Below are positions 17,903 through 28,125 of a stretch of DNA of 64,000 nucleotides, piece by piece. A program made the position numbers and the translations under genes. The stretch is from Rhizobium tropici CIAT 899 (GTDB lineage Bacteria; Pseudomonadota; Alphaproteobacteria; Rhizobiales; Rhizobiaceae): the NCBI RefSeq assembly GCF_000330885.1, contig NC_020059.1, positions 1,911,001-1,975,000 of the forward strand, read 5' to 3'. Each line of letters begins with the position of its first letter. Position 1 is the stretch's first letter. The notes beneath the pieces are model-generated. The model searched no databases, was not told the origin of the DNA, and saw only the letters and a program-made list of their open reading frames with translations.

Positions 17903-20766
17903 TGACGACGCCTACGGAATTCACCTTCACCGATTACCAGCCATACGATTTTGCCAACCGCCGCCATATCGGCCCGTCTCCGTCGGAGATGGCCGATATG
18001 CTCAAGGTGATCGGCTATAAGAGTCTCGATGGCCTGATCGACGCAACGTTGCCGCCGGCGATCCGCCAGAAGGCGCCGCTCGCCTGGGGCGCAGCGATGA
18101 CGGAGCGCGAGGCGCTCGACCGCCTGCGCGAGACCGCTAACAAGAACAAGGTTTTGGTTTCGCTTATCGGCCAGGGCTATTACGGCACGATCACGCCGCC
18201 GGTCATCCAGCGCAACATCCTGGAAAACCCGGCCTGGTACACGGCCTACACGCCCTACCAGCCCGAGATCAGCCAAGGCCGCCTCGAGGCTCTGCTGAAC
18301 TACCAGACGATGATCAGCGACTTGACCGGTCTCGATGTCGCCAACGCCTCCCTGCTTGATGAAGCGACGGCTGCGGCCGAAGGCATGGCGATGGCGGAAC
18401 GTGTCGCCAAATCGAAGGCGAAGGCCTTCTTCGTCGATGCCGGCTGCCATCCCCAGACCATCGCGCTGATCAGGACGCGCGCCGAACCGCTCGGCTGGAC
18501 CGTCATCGTCGGCAATCCCTTCTCGGATCTCGATCCGGTCGACGTCTTCGGTGCGATCTTCCAGTATCCGGGCACGCATGGTCACATCAACGACTTCTCC
18601 GGCCTGATTGCTCGCCTGCATCAGACCGGCGCCATCGCCATCATGGCGACCGATCTTCTGGCATTGACCCTGCTGAAATCCCCCGGTGAAATGGGTGCGG
18701 ATATCGCCATCGGCTCCTCGCAGCGCTTCGGCGTTCCGGTTGGCTATGGCGGGCCGCATGCCGCGTTTATGGCCGTCAAGGACGATTACAAGCGCTCCAT
18801 GCCCGGTCGTCTTGTCGGCGTCTCGGTCGATGCGCGCGGCAATCGCGCCTATCGCCTCTCGCTGCAGACCCGCGAGCAGCATATCCGCCGCGAAAAGGCG
18901 ACGTCGAACATCTGCACCGCCCAGGTGTTGCTCGCCGTCATGGCCTCCATGTATGCGGTCTTCCACGGTCCGCAGGGCCTGAAGGCGATCGCACAGCAGG
19001 TCCACCAGAAGGCTGTGCTGACGGCCAAGGGCCTGGAAAAGCTGGGCTACATTGTTGAGCCTGAAACCTTCTTCGACACGATCACCGTCGAAGTCGGCCA
19101 CATGCAGGGTCTGATCCTGCGAGCAGCCGTCGCCGAAGGCGTCAACCTGCGCAAGGTCGGTGAAACCAAGATCGGCATCAGCCTGGACGAACGCACGCGC
19201 CCAGCAACGGTGGAAGCCGTCTGGCGCGCTTTCGGCGGCAATTTCCGCATCGCCGATTTCGAGCCGTCCTATCGCCTGCCGAAGACCCTGCTGCGCACCA
19301 GCGAATACCTCACACATCCGATCTTCCACATGAACCGCGCCGAAAGCGAGATGACGCGTTACATTCGTCGTCTTTCGGACCGCGACCTGGCGCTCGACCG
19401 CTCGATGATCCCGCTCGGCTCCTGCACCATGAAGCTCAATGCGACGGCGGAAATGCTGCCGATCACCTGGCCGGAATTCTCGGACATCCATCCTTTCGTG
19501 CCGGCCGACCAGGCGCTTGGCTACCGCGAAATGATCGATGACCTGACGGACAAGCTCTGCGCCGTGACCGGCTATGACGCCTTCTCCATGCAGCCGAATT
19601 CCGGCGCGCAGGGCGAATATGCCGGCCTGCTGACCATCCGCAACTATCACATTGCCAATGGCCAGGGTCACCGCGACATCTGCCTCATCCCGACCTCCGC
19701 GCACGGCACCAACCCCGCCTCGGCACAAATGGCGGGCATGAAGGTCGTGGTCGTCAAGGTCAGCGACGACGGCGATATCGACATGGCCGATTTCCGCGCC
19801 AAGACCGAGCAATATGCCGACAGCCTGTCCTGCTGCATGATCACCTACCCTTCGACGCACGGCGTGTTCGAAGAAACGGTGAAGGAGATCTGCGATCTCG
19901 TGCACAAGCATGGCGGTCAGGTCTATCTCGATGGCGCGAACATGAACGCCATGGTCGGCCTCTCGCGTCCAGGCGATATCGGCTCCGACGTCAGCCATCT
20001 GAACCTGCACAAGACCTTCTGCATCCCGCATGGCGGCGGCGGTCCCGGCATGGGTCCGATCGGCGTCAAGGCGCATCTGGCGCCTCACCTGCCCGGCCAC
20101 CCTGAAACGGACGGCCGCAGCGGTGCGGTATCGGCGGCAGCCTTCGGTTCGGCCTCCATCCTGCCGATCTCCTGGAGCTATTGCCTGATGATGGGCGGCG
20201 AAGGCCTGACGCAGGCGACGAAGGTGGCGATCCTCAACGCCAACTACATCGCGGCTCGGCTGAAAGGCGCCTATGACGTGCTCTACAAATCCAAGGACGG
20301 ACGCGTGGCGCACGAATGCATCATCGACACCCGCCCATTGGCCGCAAGCGCCGGCGTGACGGTCGACGATGTCGCCAAGCGCCTCATCGATTGCGGCTTC
20401 CACGCTCCCACAATGAGCTGGCCTGTTGCCGGCACGCTGATGATCGAGCCGACCGAATCGGAAACCAAAGCCGAAATTGATCGCTTCTGCGAGGCGATGC
20501 TGGCGATCCGCGAAGAAGCCCGCGCCATCGAAGACGGCCGGATGGACAAGACCGACAATCCGCTGAAGAACGCTCCGCACACGGTGGAAGACCTTGTCGG
20601 CGAATGGGATCGCCCCTATTCGCGCGAACAGGCCTGCTTCCCGCCCGGCGCATTCCGCGTCGACAAATACTGGTCGCCGGTCAACCGCATCGACAATGTC
20701 TATGGCGACCGCAACCTGATCTGCACCTGCCCGCCGCTGGAATCCTATGCGGAGGCCGCAGAATAG
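17902..20766 (+). CDS. gcvP: glycine dehydrogenase (decarboxylating), P protein
   Basis: This 954-aa single-chain enzyme decarboxylates glycine with pyridoxal phosphate and loads the aminomethyl group on GcvH. The N-terminal half has [20 protein letters not shown] and the C-terminal half has the cofactor lysine in [20 protein letters not shown]. Both halves of the usual two-domain type are present without interruption. An intrinsic terminator about 80 bases downstream closes the gcvTHP operon. Confidence 0.98.
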   Translation: MTTPTEFTFTDYQPYDFANRRHIGPSPSEMADMLKVIGYKSLDGLIDATLPPAIRQKAPLAWGAAMTEREALDRLRETANKNKVLVSLIGQGYYGTITPPVIQRNILENPAWYTAYTPYQPEISQGRLEALLNYQTMISDLTGLDVANASLLDEATAAAEGMAMAERVAKSKAKAFFVDAGCHPQTIALIRTRAEPLGWTVIVGNPFSDLDPVDVFGAIFQYPGTHGHINDFSGLIARLHQTGAIAIMATDLLALTLLKSPGEMGADIAIGSSQRFGVPVGYGGPHAAFMAVKDDYKRSMPGRLVGVSVDARGNRAYRLSLQTREQHIRREKATSNICTAQVLLAVMASMYAVFHGPQGLKAIAQQVHQKAVLTAKGLEKLGYIVEPETFFDTITVEVGHMQGLILRAAVAEGVNLRKVGETKIGISLDERTRPATVEAVWRAFGGNFRIADFEPSYRLPKTLLRTSEYLTHPIFHMNRAESEMTRYIRRLSDRDLALDRSMIPLGSCTMKLNATAEMLPITWPEFSDIHPFVPADQALGYREMIDDLTDKLCAVTGYDAFSMQPNSGAQGEYAGLLTIRNYHIANGQGHRDICLIPTSAHGTNPASAQMAGMKVVVVKVSDDGDIDMADFRAKTEQYADSLSCCMITYPSTHGVFEETVKEICDLVHKHGGQVYLDGANMNAMVGLSRPGDIGSDVSHLNLHKTFCIPHGGGGPGMGPIGVKAHLAPHLPGHPETDGRSGAVSAAAFGSASILPISWSYCLMMGGEGLTQATKVAILNANYIAARLKGAYDVLYKSKDGRVAHECIIDTRPLAASAGVTVDDVAKRLIDCGFHAPTMSWPVAGTLMIEPTESETKAEIDRFCEAMLAIREEARAIEDGRMDKTDNPLKNAPHTVEDLVGEWDRPYSREQACFPPGAFRVDKYWSPVNRIDNVYGDRNLICTCPPLESYAEAAE

Positions 20767-20846
20767 GATTTTTGCAAAAAAAGCGAAACGGTTCAGTCGC
20801 TTCGCTGGAAACAGACATAAATCTATTGTGAAACTTGTCTATGAAA

Positions 20847-20880
20847 GCGCCGCGTGTCCGAAAGGATGCGCGGCGTTTTT
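20847..20880 (+). terminator. intrinsic terminator of gcvTHP
   Basis: A long stem (20848-20859 with 20864-20875, two G-U pairs) capped by a GAAA tetraloop is followed by TTTTT at 20876-20880. Confidence 0.9.
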
Positions 20881-20915
20881 GGTGACGCCACGGTGGGACC
20901 TTGGAATTCAGATTT

Positions 20916-21176
20916 ATGCCGGACCGATTCGACGTGGACAATCCCGACAGCTACATCGCCGCCGCCTTCGAAACCGACGATCCGGCCTCGATCGCCAAGG
21001 CGTTGGGTGAAGTGGCGCGCACGCGCAACATGAGCAAGCTCGCCAAGGATGTCGGCATGAACCGCTCGGCGCTTTATCGCGCGCTCAGCGGCGACGGCAA
21101 TCCCGAATTTGCAACGATCTTGAAAGTCGTCAGGGCGCTTGGCCTCAAGCTGACGCCTGTTTCGGCAGCTAACTGA
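20916..21176 (+). CDS. putative antitoxin with helix-turn-helix (addiction-module antidote family)
   Basis: The sequence FDVDNPDSYIAAAFETDDPA followed by IAKALGEVARTRNMSKLAKD and NRSALYRALSGDGNPEFATI matches the conserved layout of probable addiction-module antidote proteins. In these, an Xre-like helix-turn-helix binds the module's own promoter. ATG 20916 is the family-like start, and a TTG at 20901 could extend it by five residues. The usual RelE/ParE-like toxin gene is not seen beside it: the region upstream holds only the gcv terminator, and the next gene on the right is convergent. It may be a solitary regulator. Confidence 0.75.
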   Translation: MPDRFDVDNPDSYIAAAFETDDPASIAKALGEVARTRNMSKLAKDVGMNRSALYRALSGDGNPEFATILKVVRALGLKLTPVSAAN

Positions 21177-21188
21177 AACTTTCAGTCG

Positions 21189-21881
21189 CTAGCCGATCGC
21201 CTCCTCAAGCAGAAGCAACACGAGAAAGCCCGCAAAGAACATAGCGGTCACCCAGGGACGATCGGGTGTTTCATGGGCTTCGACCAACAGCTCCTCGGTG
21301 ACGAGATAGAGGAGCGCAATCAGCCCGAACGCGAAGAATCCGGTCAAAATCGGATCGGGCAACGAAGCGATCGGTGTTCCCAGCAAAGCGCCGATCGGCA
21401 GAAGCAGCGCAAGAGCAGCCGTGCTGGCGACGATCCTTGCTCGAGAGCGAACACTCTCACCGAGCTCGTTTGCGACTGTCAGGCCCAGGAACAGCACCTC
21501 GATCGTCAGGGCAATGGTCAGCAGCAAGCCGACTTTCGGCCCCGCTGCAAAACCGATGCCCAGCACGAGCCCGTCGATCAGGATGTCGATGCCGATGGCA
21601 GCCAGAAGGCCGACCGGCCCTTTGGCCCAGTTTTCCAACTGCTTGACCAGCAGCATCACACCGACGCCGATCGCTCCGCCAATCACGGTTGCCAAAGGAT
21701 AGCCGCGATGCATGACATCAGGCAGAATTTCGCCGGCTGCGGCCGCAAAGACAACACCGGCGGCAAAATGCTGGATTGCGCTGACAAGATTACGCCCCGG
21801 CCGCGTATTCACCGCAACCGCGGCGCCTGCTATGGCTGCTGCCGCCGGGATCAATGTGTAAACCCATGCCGATGCCGCCAT
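21189..21881 (-). CDS. ZIP family metal transporter
   Basis: The 230-aa inner-membrane protein has eight hydrophobic segments. The ZIP-like motif FAAGVVFAAAAGEILPDVMHRG contains the conserved acidic/His pair, and GIDILIDGLVLGIGFAAG matches the metal-binding helix 4/5 region. ZIP proteins take up Zn, Mn or Fe, and the metal here is not determined. ATG 21881 has a strong AAGGGGGA ribosome-binding site 5 bases away. The frame remains open upstream without such a site. It is convergent with the antitoxin-like gene. Confidence 0.8.
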   Translation of the reverse strand: MAASAWVYTLIPAAAAIAGAAVAVNTRPGRNLVSAIQHFAAGVVFAAAAGEILPDVMHRGYPLATVIGGAIGVGVMLLVKQLENWAKGPVGLLAAIGIDILIDGLVLGIGFAAGPKVGLLLTIALTIEVLFLGLTVANELGESVRSRARIVASTAALALLLPIGALLGTPIASLPDPILTGFFAFGLIALLYLVTEELLVEAHETPDRPWVTAMFFAGFLVLLLLEEAIG

Positions 21882-22008
21882 AAGATCCCCCTTGCGCGCC
21901 CCGACCTCATCCGGCTCGAAGCCGCTGGTCAGCCGAGGGCAACGGAAGACCCTCAGCATCCATCGATCAAAGCACGAAATGCAGCAAGGTGAAATATCGC
22001 AGGTGTAT

Positions 22009-22398
22009 TTAGGCGGGTTGCGCAGCCTGTCGTTGCGCCGCCAGGGCAGCCAGATCGGCAGGCTTCAATTCGACTGATTCGCCGCAGCCGCAGGCCGATG
22101 TCTGGTTCGGATTGGTGAAGATGAAGCCCGAGCGCAACGTCGTCGTCTCGAAGCCCATTTCCGTGCCGAGGAGATAAAGTACGGCCGATGGCTCGACCCA
22201 GACCCTCACGCCATCGCGCTCGATCAGGTCGTCCTTCGGGTTCGGCTCGGTCACCAGGTCGATGGTATATTCCATGCCGGCGCAGCCGCCCTTCTTGATG
22301 CCGACACGAACGCCTTTGGCATCAGGGCCGGAATTCTCGACGATCGCCTTGACGCGGGCTGCTGCCGCATCCGTCATGCTCATGACTGCAAAGCCCAT
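22009..22398 (-). CDS. sufA: Fe-S cluster carrier SufA (A-type)
   Basis: This 129-aa A-type scaffold or carrier has the three cluster-binding cysteines: KKGGCAGMEY and the C-terminal ACGCGES. It is the last gene of the suf operon. The start at 22398 is supported by GAGGAG 9 bases upstream, and the ATG seven codons further upstream has none. A palindromic intergenic repeat lies just ahead of it, between sufT and sufA. Confidence 0.93.
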   Translation of the reverse strand: MGFAVMSMTDAAAARVKAIVENSGPDAKGVRVGIKKGGCAGMEYTIDLVTEPNPKDDLIERDGVRVWVEPSAVLYLLGTEMGFETTTLRSGFIFTNPNQTSACGCGESVELKPADLAALAAQRQAAQPA

Positions 22399-22414
22399 GG
22401 GCTCATTCTCCTCT

Positions 22415-22461
22415 GGCATCGGCCCGAAAAGTGGATCCGGTTTTCAGATCCAGCCGATGCC
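22415..22461. repeat. palindromic intergenic repeat
   Basis: GGCATCGG (22415-22422) pairs with CCGATGCC (22454-22461), with an inner CGAAAA / TTTTC pair around GTGGATCCGG. The core resembles the copy at 8208. It sits within the suf operon, between sufT and sufA. Confidence 0.7.
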
Positions 22462-22529
22462 CGCTTAAATGCAACCGGGGTCAAGATCCGGCGCTTCGAG
22501 TCTTAATGTAAAGCCGGCGGCTTCAAGCT

Positions 22530-22910
22530 TCAATACCAGCCGACGGCAACCTGCGCTTCTTCCGACATGCGATCCGGCGTCCACGGCGGATCGAAGGTCA
22601 TGCTGACGTCGACACCGGAAACGCCTTCGACGGCGCCGACGGCATTTTCGACCCAGCCCGGCATTTCGCCGGCAACCGGGCAACCCGGTGCAGTCAGCGT
22701 CATGACGATCTTCACCATGCGGTCGTCTTCGATATCGATCTTGTAGACCAGGCCAAGTTCGAAGATATCGGCGGGAATTTCCGGATCGTAGACCGTTTTC
22801 AGCGCAGAGATGATGTCGTCGCTGAGGCGCGCCAGTTCATCTGCGGGGATGCTGGAATGCACGATCCCTTCGCGTACGTCGATCTTCTGTTCGCTTTCGT
22901 CGAGTGACAT
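22530..22910 (-). CDS. sufT: SufT / MIP18-family Fe-S assembly protein (DUF59)
   Basis: The 126-aa protein has the DUF59 core: DDIISALKTVYDPEIPADIF, ELGLVYKIDI, MTLTAPGCPVAGEMP and a late DVSMTFDPPWTPDRMSEEA. Proteins of this family help mature Fe-S proteins. In rhizobial genomes a gene of this type follows sufS, and it is sometimes called sufX. GAGGAGG lies 6 bases before the chosen ATG at 22910. Confidence 0.88.
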   Translation of the reverse strand: MSLDESEQKIDVREGIVHSSIPADELARLSDDIISALKTVYDPEIPADIFELGLVYKIDIEDDRMVKIVMTLTAPGCPVAGEMPGWVENAVGAVEGVSGVDVSMTFDPPWTPDRMSEEAQVAVGWY

Positions 22911-22921
22911 CGCTTGCCTCC

Positions 22922-24163
22922 TCAGGCAAAGAATTTCCGTGCATATTCCAGTGCATCGGCCAAGGCATCCACCTCGGCGCGGGTATTGTACATGCCGAAC
23001 GATGCACGGCATGTGGAGGTGACGCCAAAGCGTTTCAAGAGCGGCTGGGCGCAATGCGTGCCCGCGCGAACTGCTACACCCTGGCGATCGATCACCATCG
23101 AGACGTCGTGGGAGTGTATTCCCGCCAGCTCGAAGGAGAAGATGCCACCCTTGCCGGGCGCCGTGCCGATGACGCGCAGCGAATTGATATCCCGCAGCCG
23201 TTCCGCTGCATAGGCAGCCAGATCAGCCTCATGGCGAGCAATCGCTTCACGACCGATACTGTCCATATAATCAAGTGCATAGCCAAGGCCGATCGCTTGA
23301 ACGATCGGCGGCGTTCCCGCTTCGAAGCGATGCGGCGGCTCGTTATAGGTGACGTTTTCCTCGGTGACATCGAAGATCATCTCGCCGCCGCCCTGGAACG
23401 GCCGCATCTCGGCAAGCCGCTCCTTCTTGCCGTAGAGAACGCCGATGCCCGATGGCCCATAAAGCTTGTGACCGGTCATGACATACCAGTCGCAATCGAT
23501 ATCCTGCACGTCGACAGGCATGTGCACCGCGCCCTGCGAGCCGTCGATCAGGACTGGAATGCCGCGCTCATGGGCGATGCGGCACACTTCCTTCACAGGA
23601 ACGACAGTTCCAAGCGCATTCGACATATGCGTGATGGCGACGAGCTTCGTGCGCTCCGTCAGGCTCTTTTCGAAATCCTCGATATGGAAGGCGCCCTCGT
23701 CGTCGACAGGCACCCACACCAGCTTCGCACCCTGACGCTCGCGAATGAAATGCCAGGGAACGATATTGGAGTGATGCTCCATGATGGAGACGACAATCTC
23801 GTCGCCCTCGCCGATCTTAGGCATGCCCCAGCCGTAGGCGACCGTGTTGATCGCCTCCGTCGAGTTCTTGGTGAAGACGATATCGTCAACCGACGGCGCA
23901 TTCAGGAAGCGGCGCACCTTTTCGCGAGCCGCTTCATAGGCTTCGGTCGCAGCATTGGACAGAAAGTGCAGGCCGCGATGCACATTCGCATATTCGTTGG
24001 AATAGGCATGCGAGATGGCATCGATGACGACCTGCGGCTTCTGTGCGGAGGCGCCATTGTCGAGATAGACGAGCGGCTTGCCATGCACCGTCTTTGCCAG
24101 GATCGGGAAATCCCGGCGAATGGCTTCGACATCATAGGCCGTTGCCGGCACGATCTTGTCCAC
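22922..24163 (-). CDS. sufS: cysteine desulfurase SufS (group II)
   Basis: SufS removes sulfur from L-cysteine to feed the SufBCD scaffold. The PLP lysine is in VMTGHKLYGPSGIGVLYG and the catalytic cysteine in RAGTHCAQPLLKRFG. The 413-aa length is normal. A GGAGG motif lies 8 bases before GTG 24163, which is the likely start. The TTG at 24178 would use the ribosome-binding site as coding sequence. It follows sufD by 15 bases. Confidence 0.95.
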   Translation of the reverse strand: MDKIVPATAYDVEAIRRDFPILAKTVHGKPLVYLDNGASAQKPQVVIDAISHAYSNEYANVHRGLHFLSNAATEAYEAAREKVRRFLNAPSVDDIVFTKNSTEAINTVAYGWGMPKIGEGDEIVVSIMEHHSNIVPWHFIRERQGAKLVWVPVDDEGAFHIEDFEKSLTERTKLVAITHMSNALGTVVPVKEVCRIAHERGIPVLIDGSQGAVHMPVDVQDIDCDWYVMTGHKLYGPSGIGVLYGKKERLAEMRPFQGGGEMIFDVTEENVTYNEPPHRFEAGTPPIVQAIGLGYALDYMDSIGREAIARHEADLAAYAAERLRDINSLRVIGTAPGKGGIFSFELAGIHSHDVSMVIDRQGVAVRAGTHCAQPLLKRFGVTSTCRASFGMYNTRAEVDALADALEYARKFFA

Positions 24164-24178
24164 GGGCTTTGCCTCCAA

Positions 24179-25453
24179 TCAGGCGTGCTTTTCCAGCCAG
24201 GCCGAGATAACGCCTTCCAGCGCCTCTACCAGGGCTTCGTCTTCCAGTTCCTCGACGATCTCGGCCACAAAGGCGTTGACGAGCATGGCCCGCGCCTTTT
24301 TCTCCGGAATGCCGCGCGCCATCAGGTAGTAGAGATGGTTGCCGTCGATATCCGCGACAGTGGCGCCATGGCCGCACTGTACGTCATCGGCGAAGATTTC
24401 AAGCTCGGGCTTCACCGAGAACTCGGCATCGTCGGACATCAGCAGCGTGTTGCAGGCCATCTTGGCATCGGTCTTCTGCGCATCCGGTGCGACCCGGATC
24501 ATGCCCTGGAAGACGCCGCGAGCGCGGTCGAACACGACATTACGGATAACTTCGGTGGAACCGGTGTTCGGAACATCATGACCGAGCACCATCGTCACGT
24601 CTGTATGCGTATCGCCGCCGAGCAGGTTGATACCGCGCAGCGTCAGATCGGCGCCCTCGCCCGCTACCTTGATATACAGTTCCTGGCGCACCAGCTTGCC
24701 GCCGGCGTTGATGACGAACAGCTTCAGCTTGGCATCTTCTCCGAGATCGATTCGGAGCTGGCCGAGATGGGTATCTTCGCTGCCCTGTTCCTGCAGGATA
24801 ATCCAGGTGATCTCAGAACCCTTGCCGATCTTGACTTCGCTCACCGAGGAAACCAGCGCGGCAGCGCCTTCGACCGCCTGATGACGCTCGATAAAGGTCG
24901 CCTTGACTTCGGCGCCGAAAGTAACCGGCAGACGGCTGTGGATCTGGCCGCCGGCATGGATGAACTGCACTTCGAGCGGCGCATCGAGTTCGGTGCCATC
25001 AGGAAAATCGATGACATAACCGTCACGCACGAAGCTCGCATTGATGCGGCCGATAGCGTCATCCTTGCCAAGGGCCTCGAGGCCGACGGCGGCCGCGCCG
25101 TTGATCAAGCTGTCGGCGTAGCGCGCAACGGTCAAATTCTTCACCGAAGCCTTATCACTTGCCTTGCCCTGCAGAACCGCAATGACAGGCGATCCTTCGA
25201 CCGTTGCCGGCAACGCTTCGGCAAGGCCCTTGCCGATATTGCTGGGAACCAGACGCAGCAGGTTCTTGAAATCGGTATAATGCCATGCCTCGATCCGGCG
25301 TGTCGGCAGGCCGGCGGTCTTCAGCTCGTCCAGCAGGCGGTCGCGGACGGCAAAAACCTCGCCGTCGCCGGGCAGATCGCCCATCTGGTCGTTATACGCC
25401 TCGATCAACGCCGTTTCGGCTGACGTCAGGCGGTTCGTCGTCTGAATGTTCAT
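24179..25453 (-). CDS. sufD: Fe-S assembly scaffold protein SufD
   Basis: This 424-aa paralog of SufB forms the SufBC2D complex. It has a helical N-terminus (TGHR-type RRIEAWHYTDFKNLLR) and a C-terminal beta-helix with GVFQGMIRVAPDAQKTDAKM and QCGHGATVADIDGNHLYYLM. ATG 25453 is preceded by AAAGGA at good spacing. It lies between sufC and sufS in the operon. Confidence 0.96.
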   Translation of the reverse strand: MNIQTTNRLTSAETALIEAYNDQMGDLPGDGEVFAVRDRLLDELKTAGLPTRRIEAWHYTDFKNLLRLVPSNIGKGLAEALPATVEGSPVIAVLQGKASDKASVKNLTVARYADSLINGAAAVGLEALGKDDAIGRINASFVRDGYVIDFPDGTELDAPLEVQFIHAGGQIHSRLPVTFGAEVKATFIERHQAVEGAAALVSSVSEVKIGKGSEITWIILQEQGSEDTHLGQLRIDLGEDAKLKLFVINAGGKLVRQELYIKVAGEGADLTLRGINLLGGDTHTDVTMVLGHDVPNTGSTEVIRNVVFDRARGVFQGMIRVAPDAQKTDAKMACNTLLMSDDAEFSVKPELEIFADDVQCGHGATVADIDGNHLYYLMARGIPEKKARAMLVNAFVAEIVEELEDEALVEALEGVISAWLEKHA

Positions 25454-25475
25454 CGACGTGTCCTTTCCGCCTCGA

Positions 25476-26231
25476 TCAGGCTGCAGCACCGATGATGTCG
25501 GCATAGCCGTTGGCTTCGAGCTCATGCGCCAGCGTCTTGTCGCCGGACTTGATCACCTGGCCCTTGTAGAGAACGTGGACGGTGTCCGGAACGATGTAGT
25601 CGAGCAGGCGCTGATAGTGGGTGATAACGATCACGGCGCGATCGGGCGAACGCAGCGCGTTGACGCCATCGGCGACGATCTTCAGCGCATCGATGTCGAG
25701 GCCGGAATCGGTTTCGTCGAGCACGCAAAGCTGCGGCTCCAGCAGCGCCATCTGCAGGATTTCGGCGCGCTTCTTTTCACCGCCGGAGAAGCCAACGTTG
25801 AGCGGGCGCTTCAGCATGTCCATGTTGATCTGCAGCTTGCCGGCAGCATCCTTGACGCGGCGGATGAAATCCGGTGTCGTCAGTTCGTCTTCGCCGCGTG
25901 CCTTGCGCTGCTCGTTCAGAGCAACCTTGAGGAACTGCATGGTGGCGACGCCGGGGATTTCCACGGGATACTGGAAGGCCAGGAAGATGCCCTTGGCGGC
26001 GCGCTCGGCAGCGTCGAGCTCCAGGATGCTCTCGCCGTTATAAAGGATGTCACCCTCGGTGACTTCATAATCCTCGCGGCCGGCGAGGATATAGGAGAGC
26101 GTCGACTTGCCGGAGCCGTTCGGGCCCATGATGGCGGCAACTTCGCCTGCCTTCACGGTCAGGTTCAGGCCGCGGATGATCTCGGTGCCGTCTTCGGCGA
26201 TACGGGCATGCAGGTTCTTGATTTCAAGCAT
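25476..26231 (-). CDS. sufC: Fe-S assembly ATPase SufC
   Basis: This ABC-type ATPase of the SufBCD complex has Walker A GPNGSGKST (about residues 36-44), a Q-loop in FLAFQYPVEIPGV, the signature FSGGEKKRAEI and Walker B VLDETDSGLD followed by a switch His in THYQRLL. It is soluble and 251 aa long. It follows the small membrane-protein gene by 12 bases. Confidence 0.97.
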   Translation of the reverse strand: MLEIKNLHARIAEDGTEIIRGLNLTVKAGEVAAIMGPNGSGKSTLSYILAGREDYEVTEGDILYNGESILELDAAERAAKGIFLAFQYPVEIPGVATMQFLKVALNEQRKARGEDELTTPDFIRRVKDAAGKLQINMDMLKRPLNVGFSGGEKKRAEILQMALLEPQLCVLDETDSGLDIDALKIVADGVNALRSPDRAVIVITHYQRLLDYIVPDTVHVLYKGQVIKSGDKTLAHELEANGYADIIGAAA

Positions 26232-26243
26232 AGTCTCGATCTT

Positions 26244-26510
26244 TCACTTGGGGCTTTTCCATCCAGGGAAAATGCGTTCCACCAATTCTAATAATTCTTC
26301 GACGAATTCGACCGCCCTACCGAGCAGCAACAAAACGGCACATACGCCAAGGGACGAAAGTACGATCAGTTTGCCGATATGCCAGTTTGCAAAAGCTACG
26401 AGCATTCCCACGATGACACCGGCTAATGCCGAGGAGAACAAGAAAATTGCAGCCTTTGCGACCCAATACTTCCGTTCACCGGTCTGCCAAAGTGGCGGCC
26501 GATCGTCCAT
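26244..26510 (-). CDS. small two-helix membrane protein inside the suf operon
   Basis: The 88-aa protein has two hydrophobic helices (about residues 18-40 and 46-64) and a basic-acidic C-terminal tail (VEFVEELLELVERIFPGWK). The ATG overlaps the sufB stop (TGATG), so it is probably co-translated. A GTG one codon upstream is also possible. It occupies the usual position of a hypothetical gene between sufB and sufC. Its function is unknown, but a membrane tether or regulator for Suf is conceivable. Confidence 0.7.
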   Translation of the reverse strand: MDDRPPLWQTGERKYWVAKAAIFLFSSALAGVIVGMLVAFANWHIGKLIVLSSLGVCAVLLLLGRAVEFVEELLELVERIFPGWKSPK

Positions 26511-27979
26511 CACCCAACACTGCCTTCGAGCGAGATGCCGATCAGCTTCTGCGCTTCGACGGCGAATTCCATCGGCAGCTCCTGCAGCACTTCCTTGACG
26601 AAGCCGTTGACGATCAGCGCGATCGCCGCTTCGGTCGGGATGCCGCGCTGCAGGCAGTAGAACAGCTGGTCTTCGGAAATCTTCGACGTCGTGGCTTCAT
26701 GCTCGAACTGCGCCGTCGAGTTCTTCGCCTCGATGTATGGCACCGTATGCGCGCCGCACTTGTCGCCGATCAGCAATGAATCGCACTGCGTGAAGTTACG
26801 CGCGTTCGATGCCTTGCGGTGAGCCGAAACCTGACCGCGATAGGTGTTCTGCGAGACGCCGGCGGCGATGCCCTTCGAGACGATACGGCTCGAGGTGTTC
26901 TTGCCGAGGTGGATCATCTTGGTGCCGCTATCGACCTGCTGATGGCCGTTCGAAACAGCGATCGAGTAGAACTCGCCACGGCTGTCATCGCCGCGCAGGA
27001 TGCAGGACGGATACTTCCAGGTGATGGCAGAGCCGGTCTCGACCTGCGTCCAGGAGATCTTGGAGCGATGACCGCGGCAATCGCCACGCTTGGTGACGAA
27101 GTTGTAGATGCCGCCCTTGCCGTTCTTGTCGCCCGGATACCAGTTCTGGACGGTCGAATACTTGATCTCGGCGTCGTCAAGCGCAACGAGCTCGACGACG
27201 GCAGCATGCAGCTGGTTTTCATCGCGCTGCGGCGCTGTGCAGCCTTCGAGATAGGAGACGTAGGCACCTTCTTCGGCGATGATCAGCGTGCGCTCGAACT
27301 GGCCGGTGTTCTTCTCGTTGATGCGGAAGTAGGTCGACAATTCCATCGGGCAACGAACGCCCTTCGGCACGAAGACGAAGGAACCGTCGGTGAAGACGGC
27401 CGAATTCAGCGTCGCATAGAAATTGTCCGAGGTCGGCACGACGGAGCCGAGATACTTGCGCACGAGATCCGGATGTTCGCGAATGGCTTCCGAGATCGAC
27501 ATGAAGATCACGCCGGCCTTCTTCAGCTCTTCCTTGAAGGTGGTGACGACCGAAACGGAATCGAACACCGCATCGACGGCGATCTTCGGCTTCTCGACGC
27601 CGGCAAGAATCTCCTGCTCGCGCAGTGGAATGCCAAGCTTCTCATAGGTCTTCAGGAGCTCCGGGTCGACTTCGTCGAGCGACTTCGGACCGGCGAACTT
27701 CTTCGGCGCGGCGTAGTAGTAGATGTCGTTAAAGTCGATCTTCGGATAGTCGACGCGTGCCCATGTCGGCTCTTCCAGCGTCAGCCAGCGGCGATAGGCT
27801 TCCAGACGCCATTCCAGCATCCATTCCGGCTCTTGCTTCTTGGCGGAAATAAAACGGACAATGTCTTCGGACAGACCCTTGGGAGCCTTGTCCATTTCGA
27901 TGATGGTCTCAAAACCATACTTGTATTGGTCCACGTCAATCAGGCGAACCTGATCGACCGTTTCCTGGACTGCAGGCAT
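26510..27979 (-). CDS. sufB: Fe-S assembly scaffold protein SufB
   Basis: SufB is the scaffold on which the Fe-S cluster forms. The 489-aa protein has [20 protein letters not shown], then [20 protein letters not shown] and the C-terminal beta-helix with [13 protein letters not shown] and [20 protein letters not shown] 27979 has GGAGA upstream. The frame continues 45 codons further, but that extension enters the gap after sufS2 without a start signal. Confidence 0.97.
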   Translation of the reverse strand: MPAVQETVDQVRLIDVDQYKYGFETIIEMDKAPKGLSEDIVRFISAKKQEPEWMLEWRLEAYRRWLTLEEPTWARVDYPKIDFNDIYYYAAPKKFAGPKSLDEVDPELLKTYEKLGIPLREQEILAGVEKPKIAVDAVFDSVSVVTTFKEELKKAGVIFMSISEAIREHPDLVRKYLGSVVPTSDNFYATLNSAVFTDGSFVFVPKGVRCPMELSTYFRINEKNTGQFERTLIIAEEGAYVSYLEGCTAPQRDENQLHAAVVELVALDDAEIKYSTVQNWYPGDKNGKGGIYNFVTKRGDCRGHRSKISWTQVETGSAITWKYPSCILRGDDSRGEFYSIAVSNGHQQVDSGTKMIHLGKNTSSRIVSKGIAAGVSQNTYRGQVSAHRKASNARNFTQCDSLLIGDKCGAHTVPYIEAKNSTAQFEHEATTSKISEDQLFYCLQRGIPTEAAIALIVNGFVKEVLQELPMEFAVEAQKLIGISLEGSVG

Positions 27980-28125
27980 TTCGTTCTCCAATCTCGCCGG
28001 ATCCAAGGTCCGGCAGCTTGTCAACGTTGCGGCAGACTTATGTCTGCCCCCTATGTAGTCGGCCAAAAGGGACTTTTCACCCCGCTTGGCAAGCGGAAAT
28101 TTCGGTTTCCGCAAAATTGTGGCCG

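Noticed and set aside
17881-20580. An 899-codon minus-strand open frame opposite gcvP
   Set aside because: It covers the sense gcvP gene and has no recognisable domain. It is a by-product of codon bias.
22904-25423. An 839-codon plus-strand open frame opposite sufS and sufD
   Set aside because: It is fully antisense to the suf genes and carries no family motif.
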